Source: Stenotrophomonas sp. MMGLT7 (GTDB taxonomy: Bacteria > Pseudomonadota > Gammaproteobacteria > Xanthomonadales > Xanthomonadaceae). Taken from it: a stretch of 64,000 bases of DNA. A model generated the notes under the pieces. It did not search any database. It was not told where the DNA came from and saw only the letters and a program-made list of their open reading frames with translations. The stretch covers positions 1 through 64,000 of the forward strand of contig NZ_JAJOZS010000005.1 of the NCBI RefSeq assembly GCF_021168555.1, given 5' to 3'. Both the position numbers and the translations under genes were made by a program. Positions 8,550-19,337 of this stretch are shown here, piece after piece. Every line of letters starts with the position of its first letter. Position 1 is the stretch's first letter.

Positions 8550-10868
8550 TCAGAACGCCAGCTCGATCTCCGGCGCCACCTGCCGCAACTGCTCGCGGAA
8601 CAGCTGCCGGATCCGTTCCAGCGCCTGCTCGTCGTCGCCTTCGAAGCGCAGCACCAGCACCGGCGTGGTGTTGGAGGCGCGCAGCAGGCCCCAGCCGTCG
8701 GCGAAGTCGGCGCGCACGCCGTCGATGGTCGTCAGCCGCGCGGCGGCGAACCGCGAGTCCTCGCCCTGCAGCGAGGCGACGAAGGCCTCCGCCACCGCAT
8801 GCGGCGATCCGGCCAGTGCCTGCTTGATCTCGGGGGTGGCCACCGTCCGCGGCAGTTCAGCCAGCACCGCGGAGGGCGGCTCCTCGCGCTGGGCCAGTAT
8901 CTCCAGCAGGCGCGCGGCCGCGTACAGGCCGTCGTCGAAACCGTACCAGCGCTCCCTGAAGAAGAAATGGCCGCTCATCTCGCCGCCCAGTTCGGCGTCG
9001 GTCTCGCGCATCTTGGCCTTCATCGGCGAGTGGCCGCTCTTCCATATCAGCGGGCTGCCGCCGTTGCGCAGCACGCAGTCCGACAGCTTGCCGGTGCACT
9101 TGACGTCGTAGATCACCAGCGCGCCGGGATTGCGCTGCAGCACGTCGGCGGCGAACAGCATCAGCAGGCGGTCGGGGAAGATCACCTCGCCCTCGCCGGT
9201 GACCACGCCCAGGCGGTCGCCGTCGCCGTCGAAGGCCACGCCGACGTCGGCGTCGAAGCGCTTGACGGTCTGCGCCAGGTCTTCCAGGTTGTGCGGCTCG
9301 CTGGGATCGGGATGGTGGTTGGGGAAGCTGCCGTCGACATCGCAGTACAGCGGGATCACCTCGGCACCGATCGCCTCCAGCAGCCGCGGCGCGATCTCGC
9401 CGGCGACGCCGTTGCCGGCATCGGCCACCACCTTGAGCGGCCGCTCCAGCTGCACGTCGTTGGCGATGCGCTGGACGTAGTCGTCGCCGACATCGCGCTG
9501 TTCCAGCGCGCCCGGTTCGGCGGCTACATGCAGGCGGCCCTCGTCGATGCGCCGGTACAGGTCGCCGATCGCGTCGCCGCACAGTGCCTGCCCGCCGATG
9601 ACGACCTTGAAGCCGTTGTGGTCGGGCGGGTTGTGGCTGCCGGTGACGGCCACGCAACTGCCCGCGCCCAGGTGCTCGCTGGCGAAATAGACCACCGGCG
9701 TGGGCACCATGCCGATGTCGATCACCCGGCAGCCGGCCGCGAGCAGGCCTTCGACCAGCGCGGCGGCCAGCGCGGGGCTGGACAGGCGGCCGTCGCGGCC
9801 GACCACCACGTCGCGAAGGCCCTGGGCCTGCATCGCGCTGCCGATGGCCTGACCGATCAGCGTCGCGGTCGCCGGCACCAGGTCGCTGCCGACCACGCCG
9901 CGGATGTCGTAGGCGCGGAAGATGCCCTCGGCGACGCGGTGGCGCGGCTGCTCGGGCGCTGCCGCCGGCGCGGCGGAGACCGGCGACGGCATCCGCTCCA
10001 GGCTCTGCTGCAGGGTCGGTTCGCTGTCGGCCTGTGCCTGCGGCATCCGGCTCCCGCGCAGGCGCAGCAGGCCGCGGCCGTACAGCAGCACGGCGATGGC
10101 GGCCACGCCCAGGATCCCGGCCAGCACCAGGCATGCGATCGCGCCCAGGCCCAGCGGGCCGGCGGCGGTATCGGGCACCGCCATCGCCACCCGCAGCCCG
10201 GTATCGCCCAGCGCGCGTCCCATCGCCTCGCCGCCGCCGGCCAGGCCGCTGTCGCCCTTCTGCACGACGGTGTAGCCGCCCTGGCGCAACGCCAGGTAGG
10301 TGCCGGCCGGCACCTGCGCCTGCTGCACCGGCGCGGCCAGCAGCGATAGCGGCAGGCGCGCGTAGACCAGTGCAGGAACCTCGCCCAGCATCGCCGGGGC
10401 GGCCACGCCCAGGCGCACGCCGCCGCCATCGCGCACCACCCGTGCCAGCGTCCTGTCCTGCAGCAGCGCCGCTTCCATCAGTCCCAGGCGGGCATAGCCG
10501 AACTCGCCGGCCTGGGCGTAGGCGTCGGCAAGCTCGGCCGGGCGTACCTGCACCTGCTCCGCCGCGGCCCAGCCGCGGGCGATGGCCGCTGCCGCCGCTT
10601 CGGCCTCGCCCTGCGCCAGCGCGGCCTGCACCGCGGTGTCCTGCAGGCGGGTGTCCAGCTGCCTGCGCTGCGCGGCCAGCGCCTGCGTCGTCGCCGCCAC
10701 CACCTGGTCGCGTACCTGCTCGACCCGGGCACGGACATCGCCGTCGCGCCACTGGCGCATGCCGTTCCAGCCCAGCACGCCGGCAACCAGCAGCAACAGC
10801 ACCGCAAGAAGCGGCGCAGTCCTGCGCAACCGGGCCAGCGTCAGCTCGCCCCCGTCTGCTTCGCCCAT
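8550..10868 (-). CDS. algC: phosphomannomutase/phosphoglucomutase with a membrane-bound N-terminal half
   Basis: 772 aa, much longer than the 460-aa AlgC family because of a 300-residue N-terminal extension. That part has a membrane helix near 15-35, an extracytoplasmic Ala-rich domain, and a second helix near 236-266. The cytoplasmic C-terminal half carries FRAYDIRG, the phosphoserine loop TGSHNPP (about 409) and the metal loop DGDGDRLG (about 547). It interconverts hexose 6- and 1-phosphates for GDP-mannose and exopolysaccharide precursors. The ATG at 10868 follows GGGGGA and lies 16 nt after the dut stop. An ATG at 10913 would overlap dut. Confidence 0.88.
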   Translation of the reverse strand: MGEADGGELTLARLRRTAPLLAVLLLLVAGVLGWNGMRQWRDGDVRARVEQVRDQVVAATTQALAAQRRQLDTRLQDTAVQAALAQGEAEAAAAAIARGWAAAEQVQVRPAELADAYAQAGEFGYARLGLMEAALLQDRTLARVVRDGGGVRLGVAAPAMLGEVPALVYARLPLSLLAAPVQQAQVPAGTYLALRQGGYTVVQKGDSGLAGGGEAMGRALGDTGLRVAMAVPDTAAGPLGLGAIACLVLAGILGVAAIAVLLYGRGLLRLRGSRMPQAQADSEPTLQQSLERMPSPVSAAPAAAPEQPRHRVAEGIFRAYDIRGVVGSDLVPATATLIGQAIGSAMQAQGLRDVVVGRDGRLSSPALAAALVEGLLAAGCRVIDIGMVPTPVVYFASEHLGAGSCVAVTGSHNPPDHNGFKVVIGGQALCGDAIGDLYRRIDEGRLHVAAEPGALEQRDVGDDYVQRIANDVQLERPLKVVADAGNGVAGEIAPRLLEAIGAEVIPLYCDVDGSFPNHHPDPSEPHNLEDLAQTVKRFDADVGVAFDGDGDRLGVVTGEGEVIFPDRLLMLFAADVLQRNPGALVIYDVKCTGKLSDCVLRNGGSPLIWKSGHSPMKAKMRETDAELGGEMSGHFFFRERWYGFDDGLYAAARLLEILAQREEPPSAVLAELPRTVATPEIKQALAGSPHAVAEAFVASLQGEDSRFAAARLTTIDGVRADFADGWGLLRASNTTPVLVLRFEGDDEQALERIRQLFREQLRQVAPEIELAF

Positions 10869-10884
10869 CTGCGACTGTCCCCCG

Positions 10885-11358
10885 TCAGCGCACGCCGGTG
10901 TGGCCGAATCCACCCGCTCCCCGTGCGCTGTCGGCGAAAGTATCCACCACCTGCAGCACCGTGCGCACGACCGGCAGCACCACCAGCTGGGCGATGCGGT
11001 CGCCCGGCTCGATGGTGAACGCCTCGCGGCCGCGGTTCCACACGCTGATCAGCAGCGGCCCCTGGTAGTCGGCGTCGATCAGGCCGGTGCCGTTGCCCAT
11101 GACGATGCCGTGGCGATGGCCGAGCCCGGAGCGTGGCAGGATCACCGCGCACAGGTTCGGGTCGGCCAGGTGGATGGCGATGCCGCTGGGCACCAGTGCG
11201 GTGTCGCCGGGCTGCAGCGTCAACGCGGTATCCAGCGCCGCACGCAGGTCCATGCCGGCGCTGGCCTCGGTCGCGTAGCCCGGGAGGGACCAGTCGTCGC
11301 CGAAACGTGGATCCAGCAGCTTGATCTGCAGCGAATGTGACGCGGACGCGGTGCTCAT
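10885..11358 (-). CDS. dut: dUTP diphosphatase
   Basis: 157 aa. Hydrolyses dUTP to dUMP, keeping uracil out of DNA and feeding dTMP synthesis. The five trimeric dUTPase motifs are present, including [23 protein letters not shown] and the C-terminal GAGGFGHTG. Its ATG overlaps the coaBC stop by four bases (ATGA), giving a coaBC-dut-phosphomannomutase operon. Confidence 0.97.
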   Translation of the reverse strand: MSTASASHSLQIKLLDPRFGDDWSLPGYATEASAGMDLRAALDTALTLQPGDTALVPSGIAIHLADPNLCAVILPRSGLGHRHGIVMGNGTGLIDADYQGPLLISVWNRGREAFTIEPGDRIAQLVVLPVVRTVLQVVDTFADSARGAGGFGHTGVR

Positions 11359-12608
11359 GCCTGCAGCCTCTGTGCGATCAGCTCGAGCAACTGCTCGGCC
11401 AGGCGGGTCTTGGAGGTGGCCGGGAACACCCGCTCGCCGTCTGCCCAGTAGGCGGTGGCGGCGTTCTGGTCGCTCTCGAACCCGCCGTCGGCCACGCCCA
11501 CCTGGTTGGCGATGATCAGGTCCAGGCGCTTGTCGGTCAGCTTGGCACGGGCGTAGCGCTCGATGTCGTGGGTCTCGGCGGCGAAGCCGACCACCAGCTT
11601 GAGCGACTGGGTCTGCGCGGCGACCTCGGCCAGGATGTCCGGGGTGCGCACGAATTCCAGCGTCAGCGACTGCCCGCTCTTCTTGATCTTCTGCGCGGCG
11701 ACCTTCACCGGGGTGTAGTCGGCCACCGCCGCGGCGCCGATGTAGATGTCGGCCGGCATGGCCGCCAGCACCGCCTCGCGCATCTGCGCGGCCGAGCGCA
11801 CGTCGATGCGCTCCACGCCCGGCGGCGTCGCCAGGCTGACCGGGCCGCTGACCAGCACCACCTGCGCGCCCTGCGCGGCGGCGGCGGCGGCCAGTGCGTA
11901 GCCCATCTTGCCGCTACTGCGGTTGCCCAGGTAGCGCACCGGATCCAGGTCCTCGTAGGTCGGCCCGGCGCTGATGAGCACGCGCTGCCCGGCCAGCAGT
12001 TCGCCGCTGGGCGCGAACGCCGGCGCCGCCTCGTCCCCGATATCTTCCCCGGCCTGCACCAGCGCGGCGACGATGGCCTCCGGCTCGGACAGCCGTCCCG
12101 GGCCGGACTCGCCCTCGGCCAGCGGGCCATCCACCGGCCCGATGACCTGCACGCCGCGCTGGCGCAGCGTCTGCAGGTTGGCCTGGGTGGCCGGATGCAG
12201 CCACATGCGGTGGTTCATCGCCGGTGCCACGGTCAGCGGCGCGGTCGTCGCCAGGCACAGCGTGGCGACCAGGTCGTCAGCCAGCCCGTGCGCCAGCCGC
12301 GCCAGCAGGTCGGCGGTGGCCGGGGCGATCACCACCCGGTCGGCCCAGCGCGCCAGCTCGATGTGGCCCATGGCCTGCTCGGCGGCGCTGTCCCACAGCG
12401 AGGTGCGCACCGGCAGCCCCGACAGGGCCTGGAAACTGAGCGGGGTGACGAACTGCTGGGCGCCGGCGGTCATCGCCACCTGCACCTGCGCGCCCGCCTC
12501 GCGCAACCGCCTCACCAGCTCCAGCGCCTTGTAGGCGGCAATGCCGCCGCCGATACACAGCAGCAGCCGTTTCCCCTGCAAGGGGGGCGCGTTCCGGGTC
12601 GCGGTCAC
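11355..12608 (-). CDS. coaBC: bifunctional phosphopantothenoylcysteine decarboxylase/synthase
   Basis: 417 aa. Two steps of coenzyme A synthesis: joining cysteine to 4'-phosphopantothenate, then decarboxylation. The N-terminal flavoprotein (CoaC) half has GGGIAAYKA and the PAMNHRMW motif. The C-terminal CoaB half has [24 protein letters not shown]. It starts with GTG at 12608. First gene of the operon with dut, divergent from radC with a 96-nt shared spacer. Confidence 0.96.
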   Translation of the reverse strand: MTATRNAPPLQGKRLLLCIGGGIAAYKALELVRRLREAGAQVQVAMTAGAQQFVTPLSFQALSGLPVRTSLWDSAAEQAMGHIELARWADRVVIAPATADLLARLAHGLADDLVATLCLATTAPLTVAPAMNHRMWLHPATQANLQTLRQRGVQVIGPVDGPLAEGESGPGRLSEPEAIVAALVQAGEDIGDEAAPAFAPSGELLAGQRVLISAGPTYEDLDPVRYLGNRSSGKMGYALAAAAAAQGAQVVLVSGPVSLATPPGVERIDVRSAAQMREAVLAAMPADIYIGAAAVADYTPVKVAAQKIKKSGQSLTLEFVRTPDILAEVAAQTQSLKLVVGFAAETHDIERYARAKLTDKRLDLIIANQVGVADGGFESDQNAATAYWADGERVFPATSKTRLAEQLLELIAQRLQA

Positions 12609-12704
12609 TTCGGGAAATCCCTACTTGTTCGAGAACGATTAGCTTACCCGATGGCATCTTTCCGACTGATGCCCTCAGGGCATGAACAAGGTGATGCTGG
12701 CCAT

Positions 12705-13379
12705 ATGCACATACGCGACTGGCCCGCCACCGAACGTCCCCGAGAGAAGCTGCTCGAGCGCGGCGCCGGCGCGCTTTCCGACGCCGAACTGATCGCCATC
12801 TTCATCGGCTCCGGGCTCAAGGGCCGCGACGCGGTGCAGACCGCGCGCCAGCTGCTGAACGACCACGGCCCGCTGCGCACCCTGCTCGATCGCACGCCGG
12901 CCCAGCTGGCACGGCTGCCGGGCCTGGGGCTGGCGCGCGCCTGCAAGCTGGCCGCCGCGCTGGAACTGGGCCAGCGCCACCTGGCCGCCGACCTGGAGCG
13001 CGGCACCGCCCTGACCGACCCCATGTCCGCCGGGCGCTACTTCGCCCAGCGCCTGCGGCCGCGCCCGCACGAGGTGTTCGCCGCGCTGTTCCTGGACACG
13101 CGCCACCGCACGCTGGCGTTCGAGGAGCTGTTCAGCGGCACCATCGACGGCGCCGAGGTGCATCCGCGCGAGGTCGTGCGCCGGGCCCTGGCGCACAATG
13201 CCGCGGCGGTGATCGTCGGCCACAACCACCCTTCCGGCAACCGCGAACCGTCCGCCTCCGACCATGCCGTGACCCAGCGACTGAAGCAGGCGCTGGCGCT
13301 GGTGGACGTGCGCCTGCTCGACCACTTCGTGGTCGGCGACGGCCTTCCGGTGTCGCTGGCGGCGCGCGGCTGGACCTGA
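12705..13379 (+). CDS. radC: RadC family JAMM-domain protein
   Basis: 224 aa. N-terminal helix-hairpin-helix-like region followed by an MPN/JAMM domain with the metal motif [15 protein letters not shown] near the C-terminus. The ATG at 12705 ([12 protein letters not shown]) matches the usual family start. A frame open from 12645 adds an atypical tail. The family was linked to DNA repair by name, but its biochemical role is unsettled. Divergent from coaBC. Confidence 0.93.
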   Translation: MHIRDWPATERPREKLLERGAGALSDAELIAIFIGSGLKGRDAVQTARQLLNDHGPLRTLLDRTPAQLARLPGLGLARACKLAAALELGQRHLAADLERGTALTDPMSAGRYFAQRLRPRPHEVFAALFLDTRHRTLAFEELFSGTIDGAEVHPREVVRRALAHNAAAVIVGHNHPSGNREPSASDHAVTQRLKQALALVDVRLLDHFVVGDGLPVSLAARGWT

Positions 13380-13624
13380 CCGGGCGCCTCCCGGAGCCTG
13401 AACGGGAGCAGCCGGCTGCAGGATGCGCCGCCGGTCACCTCCACGCGGCTTTTCCGACCTGCGAGTGCCGCCATGGGCGGTGGAATCGCCGCAACCTGGC
13501 CCGGCACGGCGGACCTCCCGCCGCCAACGCGGCCCCGCCCGCGCTCCCAGCTGAACCGGATGAAGGCCGGCAGCCGGCCGGGTCGGTTAAAATCACCGGT
13601 TTAGCGCTCCAAGCAGATTCCTAC

Positions 13625-15313
13625 GTGAAACCCCAACTCCGCGCCCTGATCGGCCAAGGCATCGAAGCCTTGCGCGCCAACGGCACCCTGCCTGCCGACA
13701 CCCTGCCGCCGGACTACGTGGTCGAACGGCCCAAGACCCGCGAGCACGGCGACTTCGCCACCAACGCCGCGATGCTGCTGGCCAGGGCCGCGCGCAGCAA
13801 TCCGCGCGCGCTGGCGCAGCAGCTGGTGGAGGCGCTGCCGGTCAGCAGCGAGGTCACCCGCGTGGAGATCGCCGGCCCCGGCTTCATCAACTTCCACCTC
13901 TCCCCCGCCGCCTACCAGCGCGAGGTCGTCAGCGTGCTCAAGGAGCAGCGCGACTATGGCCGCAACCTGTCCGGCAACGGCCGCGGCGTCGGCGTGGAGT
14001 ACGTCTCGGCCAACCCGACCGGCCCGCTGCACGTGGGCCACGGCCGCGCCGCGGCGATCGGCGACAGCCTGGCGCGCGTGCTCGACGCCAACGGCTGGAA
14101 CGTCAAGCGCGAGTTCTACTACAACGACGCCGGCGTGCAGATCGAGAACCTGACGCGCTCGGTGCAGGCGCGCGCGCGCGGCTCCAAGCCGGGCGATGCC
14201 GACTGGCCGGAAGCGGCCTACAACGGCGAATACATCGCCGACGTGGCCCGCGCCTACCTGGCCGGCGACACCGTCGACCTGGAAGGCCACCTGGTGGTCG
14301 GCGCGCGCGACCCCGAGGACCTGGAAGCGATCCGCCGCTTCGCCGTGGCCTACCTGCGCAACGAGCAGAACCACGACCTGGCCGCGTTCGGCGTGGATTT
14401 CGACATCTACTTCCTGGAAAGCTCGCTGTACCGCGACGGCAAGGTCGAGGAGGCGGTGCAGCGGCTGATCACCTCCGGCCACACCTACGAGGAAGGCGGC
14501 GCGCTGTGGCTGAAGTCCACCGACTTCGGCGACGACAAGGACCGGGTGATGCGCAAGTCCGACGGCACCTACACCTACTTCGTGCCGGACGTGGCCTACC
14601 ACCTGAGCAAGTGGCAGCGCGGCTACGAGCGTGCCATCACCGAGCTGGGCGCCGATCACCACGGTTCGCTGGCACGCGTGCGCGCCGGCCTGCAGGCGAT
14701 GGACCTGGGCATCCCCAAGGGCTGGCCGGAGTACGTACTGCACCAGATGGTGACGGTGATGCGCGGCGGCGAGGAAGTGAAGCTGTCCAAGCGCGCCGGC
14801 AGCTACGTCACCCTGCGCGACCTGATCGAGGAGGCCGGGCGCGACGCCACGCGCTGGTTCCTGATCGCGCGCAAGCCCGATTCGCAGCTGACCTTCGACA
14901 TCGACCTGGCCCGGCAGCAGAGCAACGACAACCCGGTGTTCTACGTGCAGTACGCCCACGCCCGCGTGTGCAGCCTGCTGCGGCAGGCGCAGGAAAAGGG
15001 CCTGAAGTACGACCAGGACCACGGCGTGGCGGGCCTGAAGCGGCTCGACGACGATGCCTCGCTGGCGCTGATGACCGAGATCTCGCGCTACCCGGAAGTG
15101 GTGGAGGCGGCCGGGCAGTCGCTGGAGCCGCACCTGGTCGCGCAGTACCTGCGTGAATTGGCGCACGATTTCCACACGTGGTATCACGGGACACCGGTGC
15201 TGGTGGACGACGCCGACGAGCGCGACGCCAAGCTGGCGCTGGCAGTGGCGGCGCGTCAGGTACTGGCCAACGGCCTGTACCTGCTCGGTGTCGGCGCCCC
15301 GGAAAAGATGTGA
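13625..15313 (+). CDS. argS: arginyl-tRNA synthetase
   Basis: 562 aa. Charges tRNA-Arg. N-terminal Add-1 domain, the HIGH motif as HVGH inside [14 protein letters not shown], a KLSKRAG loop in place of KMSKS, and a C-terminal anticodon-binding DALR domain. It starts with GTG at 13625. An AT-rich TTAAAATCACC segment lies 25-40 nt upstream and may be the -10 region. The SPOR-domain gene follows 14 nt later. Confidence 0.97.
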   Translation: MKPQLRALIGQGIEALRANGTLPADTLPPDYVVERPKTREHGDFATNAAMLLARAARSNPRALAQQLVEALPVSSEVTRVEIAGPGFINFHLSPAAYQREVVSVLKEQRDYGRNLSGNGRGVGVEYVSANPTGPLHVGHGRAAAIGDSLARVLDANGWNVKREFYYNDAGVQIENLTRSVQARARGSKPGDADWPEAAYNGEYIADVARAYLAGDTVDLEGHLVVGARDPEDLEAIRRFAVAYLRNEQNHDLAAFGVDFDIYFLESSLYRDGKVEEAVQRLITSGHTYEEGGALWLKSTDFGDDKDRVMRKSDGTYTYFVPDVAYHLSKWQRGYERAITELGADHHGSLARVRAGLQAMDLGIPKGWPEYVLHQMVTVMRGGEEVKLSKRAGSYVTLRDLIEEAGRDATRWFLIARKPDSQLTFDIDLARQQSNDNPVFYVQYAHARVCSLLRQAQEKGLKYDQDHGVAGLKRLDDDASLALMTEISRYPEVVEAAGQSLEPHLVAQYLRELAHDFHTWYHGTPVLVDDADERDAKLALAVAARQVLANGLYLLGVGAPEKM

Positions 15314-15327
15314 TCGGAGAGCAGTAG

Positions 15328-16176
15328 ATGGCAGCAAGACGCGGCAAGAGCCAGGCACGACGCAACAGCGGCAACGGCACGCCCGGGTGGGTGTGGCTGG
15401 TGGCCGGCGCTGCGATCGCGGCGGCGGTATTCCTGGCGGCCCCGGGCCTGTTCAAGAAGGACGGCGACTTCCTGCGCGCCGGTCCGCGCCCGAACCCGGA
15501 CGCGCAGCCGGCGCCGGTGGCCGATGCCGAGGTCGACGCCCCGGCCGAGCTGCCGCGCCCGGCGGCGACGGCGAAGGCGCCCGACGCGCCGGCCCAGGCC
15601 CCGACCCAGTACGACTTCTACACACTGCTGCCGGGCAAGGAAGTGGCCATGTCCGATGCGGAACTGGCCGCCAGCGCCCGCGCCGAGGAAGCGCGCAAGG
15701 CGCGCGCGCTGCTGGAGAACCGCGACCCGCGCAGCGTCGCCATGGCGACCCAGGCGGCCACGGCCGGCACGACCACTCCTGCGGCCGCCAACCCGGTGCC
15801 CCTGGCGGAAGCACCGACCGCCGGCACGCCCGCCGGCCCGGCGCCGCGGCCGGTGGTCGCCGAGCCGCCGGCCGGTACCGCGACCGCCTCCGCGAGCCCG
15901 TCCAGTGCCCCGGCCGCCGCGGCCCTGCCGGCGGCAACCGACGGCACCCGCTACATCCTCCAGGCCGGCTCGTTCGGCGGTTCGGGCGATGCCGAGACCA
16001 CCAAGGCCAAGATCGCCATGCTCGGCCTGGCCGCGCGCGTGGAATCGGCCGAGATCGGCGGCAAGACGGTCTACCGGGTGCGCATGGGGCCGTACGGCAG
16101 CGCCACCGAGCTGAGCGAGGCCAAGCAGAAGCTGGCCAACAGCGGCCTGCCGGCGATGGCGATCAAGGCGCAGTAG
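15328..16176 (+). CDS. FtsN-like SPOR-domain cell-division protein
   Basis: 282 aa. Short basic cytoplasmic N-terminus, one membrane helix near residues 20-40, a long Ala/Pro-rich linker, and a C-terminal SPOR domain (about 205-280) that begins YILQAGSFG and includes VYRVRMGPYGS. SPOR domains bind glycan strands stripped of stem peptides at the septum. The start follows a GGAGAGC ribosome site. Linkage to argS is common in xanthomonads. FtsN identity is inferred from architecture, since the linker carries little signal. Confidence 0.85.
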   Translation: MAARRGKSQARRNSGNGTPGWVWLVAGAAIAAAVFLAAPGLFKKDGDFLRAGPRPNPDAQPAPVADAEVDAPAELPRPAATAKAPDAPAQAPTQYDFYTLLPGKEVAMSDAELAASARAEEARKARALLENRDPRSVAMATQAATAGTTTPAAANPVPLAEAPTAGTPAGPAPRPVVAEPPAGTATASASPSSAPAAAALPAATDGTRYILQAGSFGGSGDAETTKAKIAMLGLAARVESAEIGGKTVYRVRMGPYGSATELSEAKQKLANSGLPAMAIKAQ

Positions 16177-16468
16177 CCCGGCGGGCACGGCTCAGCGGCC
16201 GGCCATTCGGAATCGCACCGCTGACCGGCCTCACGGCGGCGTCGGACACCTGGCGGACGCGTCGCACTTGCAGGAGCCGGTCGTGGCGGGCCATGCCGGC
16301 CTTGCCTGCGGCCGTGTCCTCCATGCGCTCGTGTCCTCAATGGATCGCAGCCGTCCAAAAGAAGGCCATGCGTGACAGCGACCGCGACGGCATGGCACGC
16401 GCCATGGTCGGCAGGCGCGGGCGATGGTGCGAAAATCGGCCATCTTTCTGTTGCAGGAACCACTCCCC

Positions 16469-17224
16469 ATGACCCAGACCGTCCTCATCACCGGTGCCAC
16501 CTCCGGTTTCGGTGCCGCCGCCGCGCGCCGTTTCGCCGCTGCCGGCTGGAAAGTCGTCGCCACCGGCCGCCGTGCCGAGAGGCTGCAGCCGCTGGTGGAC
16601 GAATTCGGCGCGGACCGGGTCCACGCCGCCGCGTTCGACATCCGCGATGCGGAGGCGATGGGCAAGGCGCTGGCGGCGCTGCCCGAGGGCTTCGCCGGCA
16701 TCGACCTGCTGCTCAACAACGCCGGCCTGGCGCTGGGCACCGCGCCGGCGCAGCAGGCCAGCCTGGAGCAGTGGCAGACCATGATCGACACCAACGTCAC
16801 CGCGCTGGTGACGCTGACCCGGCACCTGTTGCCGACGCTGATCGAGCGCCGCGGCGCGATCATCAACATGAGCTCGGTCGCCTCCACCTATCCCTACACC
16901 GGCGGCAACGTCTACGGCGGCACCAAGGCGTTCGTGAAGCAGTTCTCGCTCGGCCTGCGCTCGGACCTGGCCGGCACCGGCGTGCGCGTGACCTCGATCG
17001 AGCCGGGCATGGCCGAGACCGAGTTCACCCTGGTGCGCACCGACGGCGACCAGGCGGCCTCGGACAAGCTGTATGCCGGCTCGCACCCGATGACCTCCGA
17101 GGACATCGCCGAGACGATCTTCTGGGTGGCGACACTGCCGCCGCACCTGAACATCAACCGCCTCGAACTGATGCCGGTGAGCCAGTCCTTCGCCGGCTTC
17201 CAGGTCGCGCGCGAGCCGGCCTGA
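16469..17224 (+). CDS. SDR family NADP-dependent oxidoreductase, YdfG-like
   Basis: 251 aa. Classical short-chain dehydrogenase: the cofactor motif TGATSGFG at the N-terminus, LNNAGLALG, catalytic Ser in NMSSVAS, and the YxxxK pair as YGGTK. The C-terminal part resembles E. coli YdfG (3-hydroxy acid/serine dehydrogenase). The substrate cannot be read from sequence. ATG 16469 is preceded by AGGA. The 290 nt upstream show no gene. Confidence 0.9.
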   Translation: MTQTVLITGATSGFGAAAARRFAAAGWKVVATGRRAERLQPLVDEFGADRVHAAAFDIRDAEAMGKALAALPEGFAGIDLLLNNAGLALGTAPAQQASLEQWQTMIDTNVTALVTLTRHLLPTLIERRGAIINMSSVASTYPYTGGNVYGGTKAFVKQFSLGLRSDLAGTGVRVTSIEPGMAETEFTLVRTDGDQAASDKLYAGSHPMTSEDIAETIFWVATLPPHLNINRLELMPVSQSFAGFQVAREPA

Positions 17225-17244
17225 GAGCCTGTCCATGATCTTCC

Positions 17245-17325
17245 GTAGGAGCGACTTCAGTCGCGATGGGGCTTTTCCGGTAGAGCCCCATCGCGACTGA
17301 AGTCGCTCCTACGGTCGCTCCTACG
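17245..17325. repeat. GTAG-type palindromic repeat, head-to-head pair
   Basis: GTAGGAGCGACTTCAGTCGC, a 25-nt loop, then the inverted copy plus an extra GTCGCTCCTACGG end. It sits between the convergent SDR gene and speA. Nearly identical to the copy at 4404, including the extra half end. Confidence 0.9.
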
Positions 17326-17356
17326 GATTGCTCTGCGCCGTTCCCGTGGCGACGGC

Positions 17357-19252
17357 TCAGTCGTGCGGCAGCGGTTCGTCGGACAGGTAGGTGTAGCCGG
17401 TGAGCCCCGCCTCCAGCGCCTCGCCCAGGCGCTGCGCCTCGTCGGCCGGCAGCCGCGCGGCGGCAATGCGCGCGGCGTAGGTGGCGCGCAGTTCGTCGAG
17501 GCGGTAGCCGACGTAGTCCAGCATCACGTCGGTGGTATCGCCGCGGCGCTGCTGGGCGATGCGGTAGCCGTCGCCGGTGGCGGTGACCTCGACCGCGTCG
17601 GTGTCGCCGAACAGGTTGTGGATATCGCCCAGGATCTCCTGGTAGGCACCGACCAGGAAGAAGCCGATGCGATAGCTCTCGCCACCCTTCAGTTCGTGCA
17701 GCGGCAGCGAGCTGTCCAGGCTCTCGTTCTCGACGTAGGTCTTGACCATGCCGTCCGAGTCGCAGGTCATGTCGCAGATCACGCCGCGGCGGGTCGGCGC
17801 CTCGTCCAGGCGCTCGATCGGCAGGATCGGGAACACCTGGTCGATCGCCCACACGTCCGGGATCGACTCGAACACGCTGAAGTTGACGAAGTACTTGTCC
17901 ACCAGGCGCTCGTTGAGCTCGTCCAGGATCGGCCGGTGGCTTTTCTCCTCGCTGCTCAGGCGCGCACGCACGCCGTGGGCGATGGCGTAGAACAGGTCGT
18001 CGATGCGCGCGCGCTGGGCCAGGTCGATCTGCCCCAGCGCATAGGCGCTCAGGCCCTCGGCATGGAAGTGCTGGGCCTCCTGGAACAGCTCGACCGCCGG
18101 GCGCACGTCCAGCTCGGCATGGATCTCGCGCAGGTGGCGGATCGCCGGCGGCTCGTCGTCGTGGGCGTCGGGCACGCGGCCCTCGGGCGCCTGCTCCACT
18201 TCGCTGACGTTGGCGATCAGCACCGCGTGGTGCGCGGTCATGGCGCGGCCGCACTCGGTGACGATGCGCGGCTGCGCCAGGCCGTGCTCCTCGCAGGCGC
18301 TGGCCAGCGGCTGCAGGATGTTGCTGGCGTAGGCGTCCAGGCCGTAGTTGATCGAGCAGTAGCTGCGCGAGCGGGTGCCTTCGTAGTCGATGCCCAGGCC
18401 GCCGCCGACGTCGACGTGGCTGATCCTCGCGCCGAGCTGCGACAGCTCGACGAAGTAGCGGGTGGCCTCGCGCATGCCGTTGGCGATGTCGCGCACGTTG
18501 GAGATCTGCGAGCCCATGTGGAAGTGCAGCAGGTTCAGGGTGTCGGCGAACTCGGTGTCGCGGATCTGCTTCCACAGGTCCAGCAGTTGCCGCGGCGAGA
18601 GCCCGAACTTGGCCTTGTCGCCGCCGCTGTTCTGCCACTTGCCGGCGCCCAGCGAGGCCAGGCGCATGCGCACGCCCAGGCCGGGGCGCACGCCGAGCCT
18701 GCGCGACTCCTCCATCACCAGGCCCAGCTCGGACGGCTTCTCGATGACGATGAAGGTCTGCAGGCCGAGCTTGCGCCCGATCAGCGCCAGGCGGATGTAC
18801 TCGCGGTCCTTGTAGCCGTTGCACACGATCAGCCCGGCGGGCCGCGACAGCGCCAGCACCGCCATCAGCTCGGGCTTGCTGCCGGCCTCCAGGCCGAAAC
18901 CCTCGCCGGCGTGCGAAGCCAGCGTGCCGGCGACGCCGTGGTGCTGGTTGACCTTGATCGGATACACCGCGGTGTAGCCGCCGCGGTAGTCCCAGTCGGC
19001 CTGGGCCTGGGCGAAGGCGGCCTGCAGCTTGCCCAGGCGCTGGCCGAGGATGTCGGGAAAGCGCAGCAGCAGCGGCAGCTTGGCGCCGGCCGCGCGCGCG
19101 GCGTCCACCACCTCGGGCAGGGCGATGACCGGGCCGGCGGCGCCGCGCGGGCGCACCGTCACGCGGCCGGCGGCGTCCACGTCGAAGAACCCGTCGGCCC
19201 AGTGGGGGATCGAATAGGTCTTGCGGGCCTGGTCGGCGGACCAATCGCTCAT
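17357..19252 (-). CDS. speA: biosynthetic arginine decarboxylase
   Basis: 631 aa. PLP enzyme of the alanine-racemase-like fold that converts arginine to agmatine for polyamine synthesis. The PLP lysine lies in the YPIKVNQH motif near residue 98. HFHMGSQI and the C-terminal VICDMTCDSDG motif fit SpeA. The ATG at 19252 (MSDWSADQ) gives normal length. The frame extends another 228 nt upstream only by reading through the palindromic repeat. Divergent from speE. Confidence 0.95.
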   Translation of the reverse strand: MSDWSADQARKTYSIPHWADGFFDVDAAGRVTVRPRGAAGPVIALPEVVDAARAAGAKLPLLLRFPDILGQRLGKLQAAFAQAQADWDYRGGYTAVYPIKVNQHHGVAGTLASHAGEGFGLEAGSKPELMAVLALSRPAGLIVCNGYKDREYIRLALIGRKLGLQTFIVIEKPSELGLVMEESRRLGVRPGLGVRMRLASLGAGKWQNSGGDKAKFGLSPRQLLDLWKQIRDTEFADTLNLLHFHMGSQISNVRDIANGMREATRYFVELSQLGARISHVDVGGGLGIDYEGTRSRSYCSINYGLDAYASNILQPLASACEEHGLAQPRIVTECGRAMTAHHAVLIANVSEVEQAPEGRVPDAHDDEPPAIRHLREIHAELDVRPAVELFQEAQHFHAEGLSAYALGQIDLAQRARIDDLFYAIAHGVRARLSSEEKSHRPILDELNERLVDKYFVNFSVFESIPDVWAIDQVFPILPIERLDEAPTRRGVICDMTCDSDGMVKTYVENESLDSSLPLHELKGGESYRIGFFLVGAYQEILGDIHNLFGDTDAVEVTATGDGYRIAQQRRGDTTDVMLDYVGYRLDELRATYAARIAAARLPADEAQRLGEALEAGLTGYTYLSDEPLPHD

Positions 19253-19337
19253 TCGGAAGGGCTCGGCATCGGGAAAAGGCCGGCGATTGTAACGCCGGCG
19301 CGGCAGAGGGTCCGTTACAATCCGCGCCGCATTCGAG

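Noticed and set aside
13380-13624. tRNA or small gene before argS
   Set aside because: No cloverleaf-like arms or coding frame could be found by eye.
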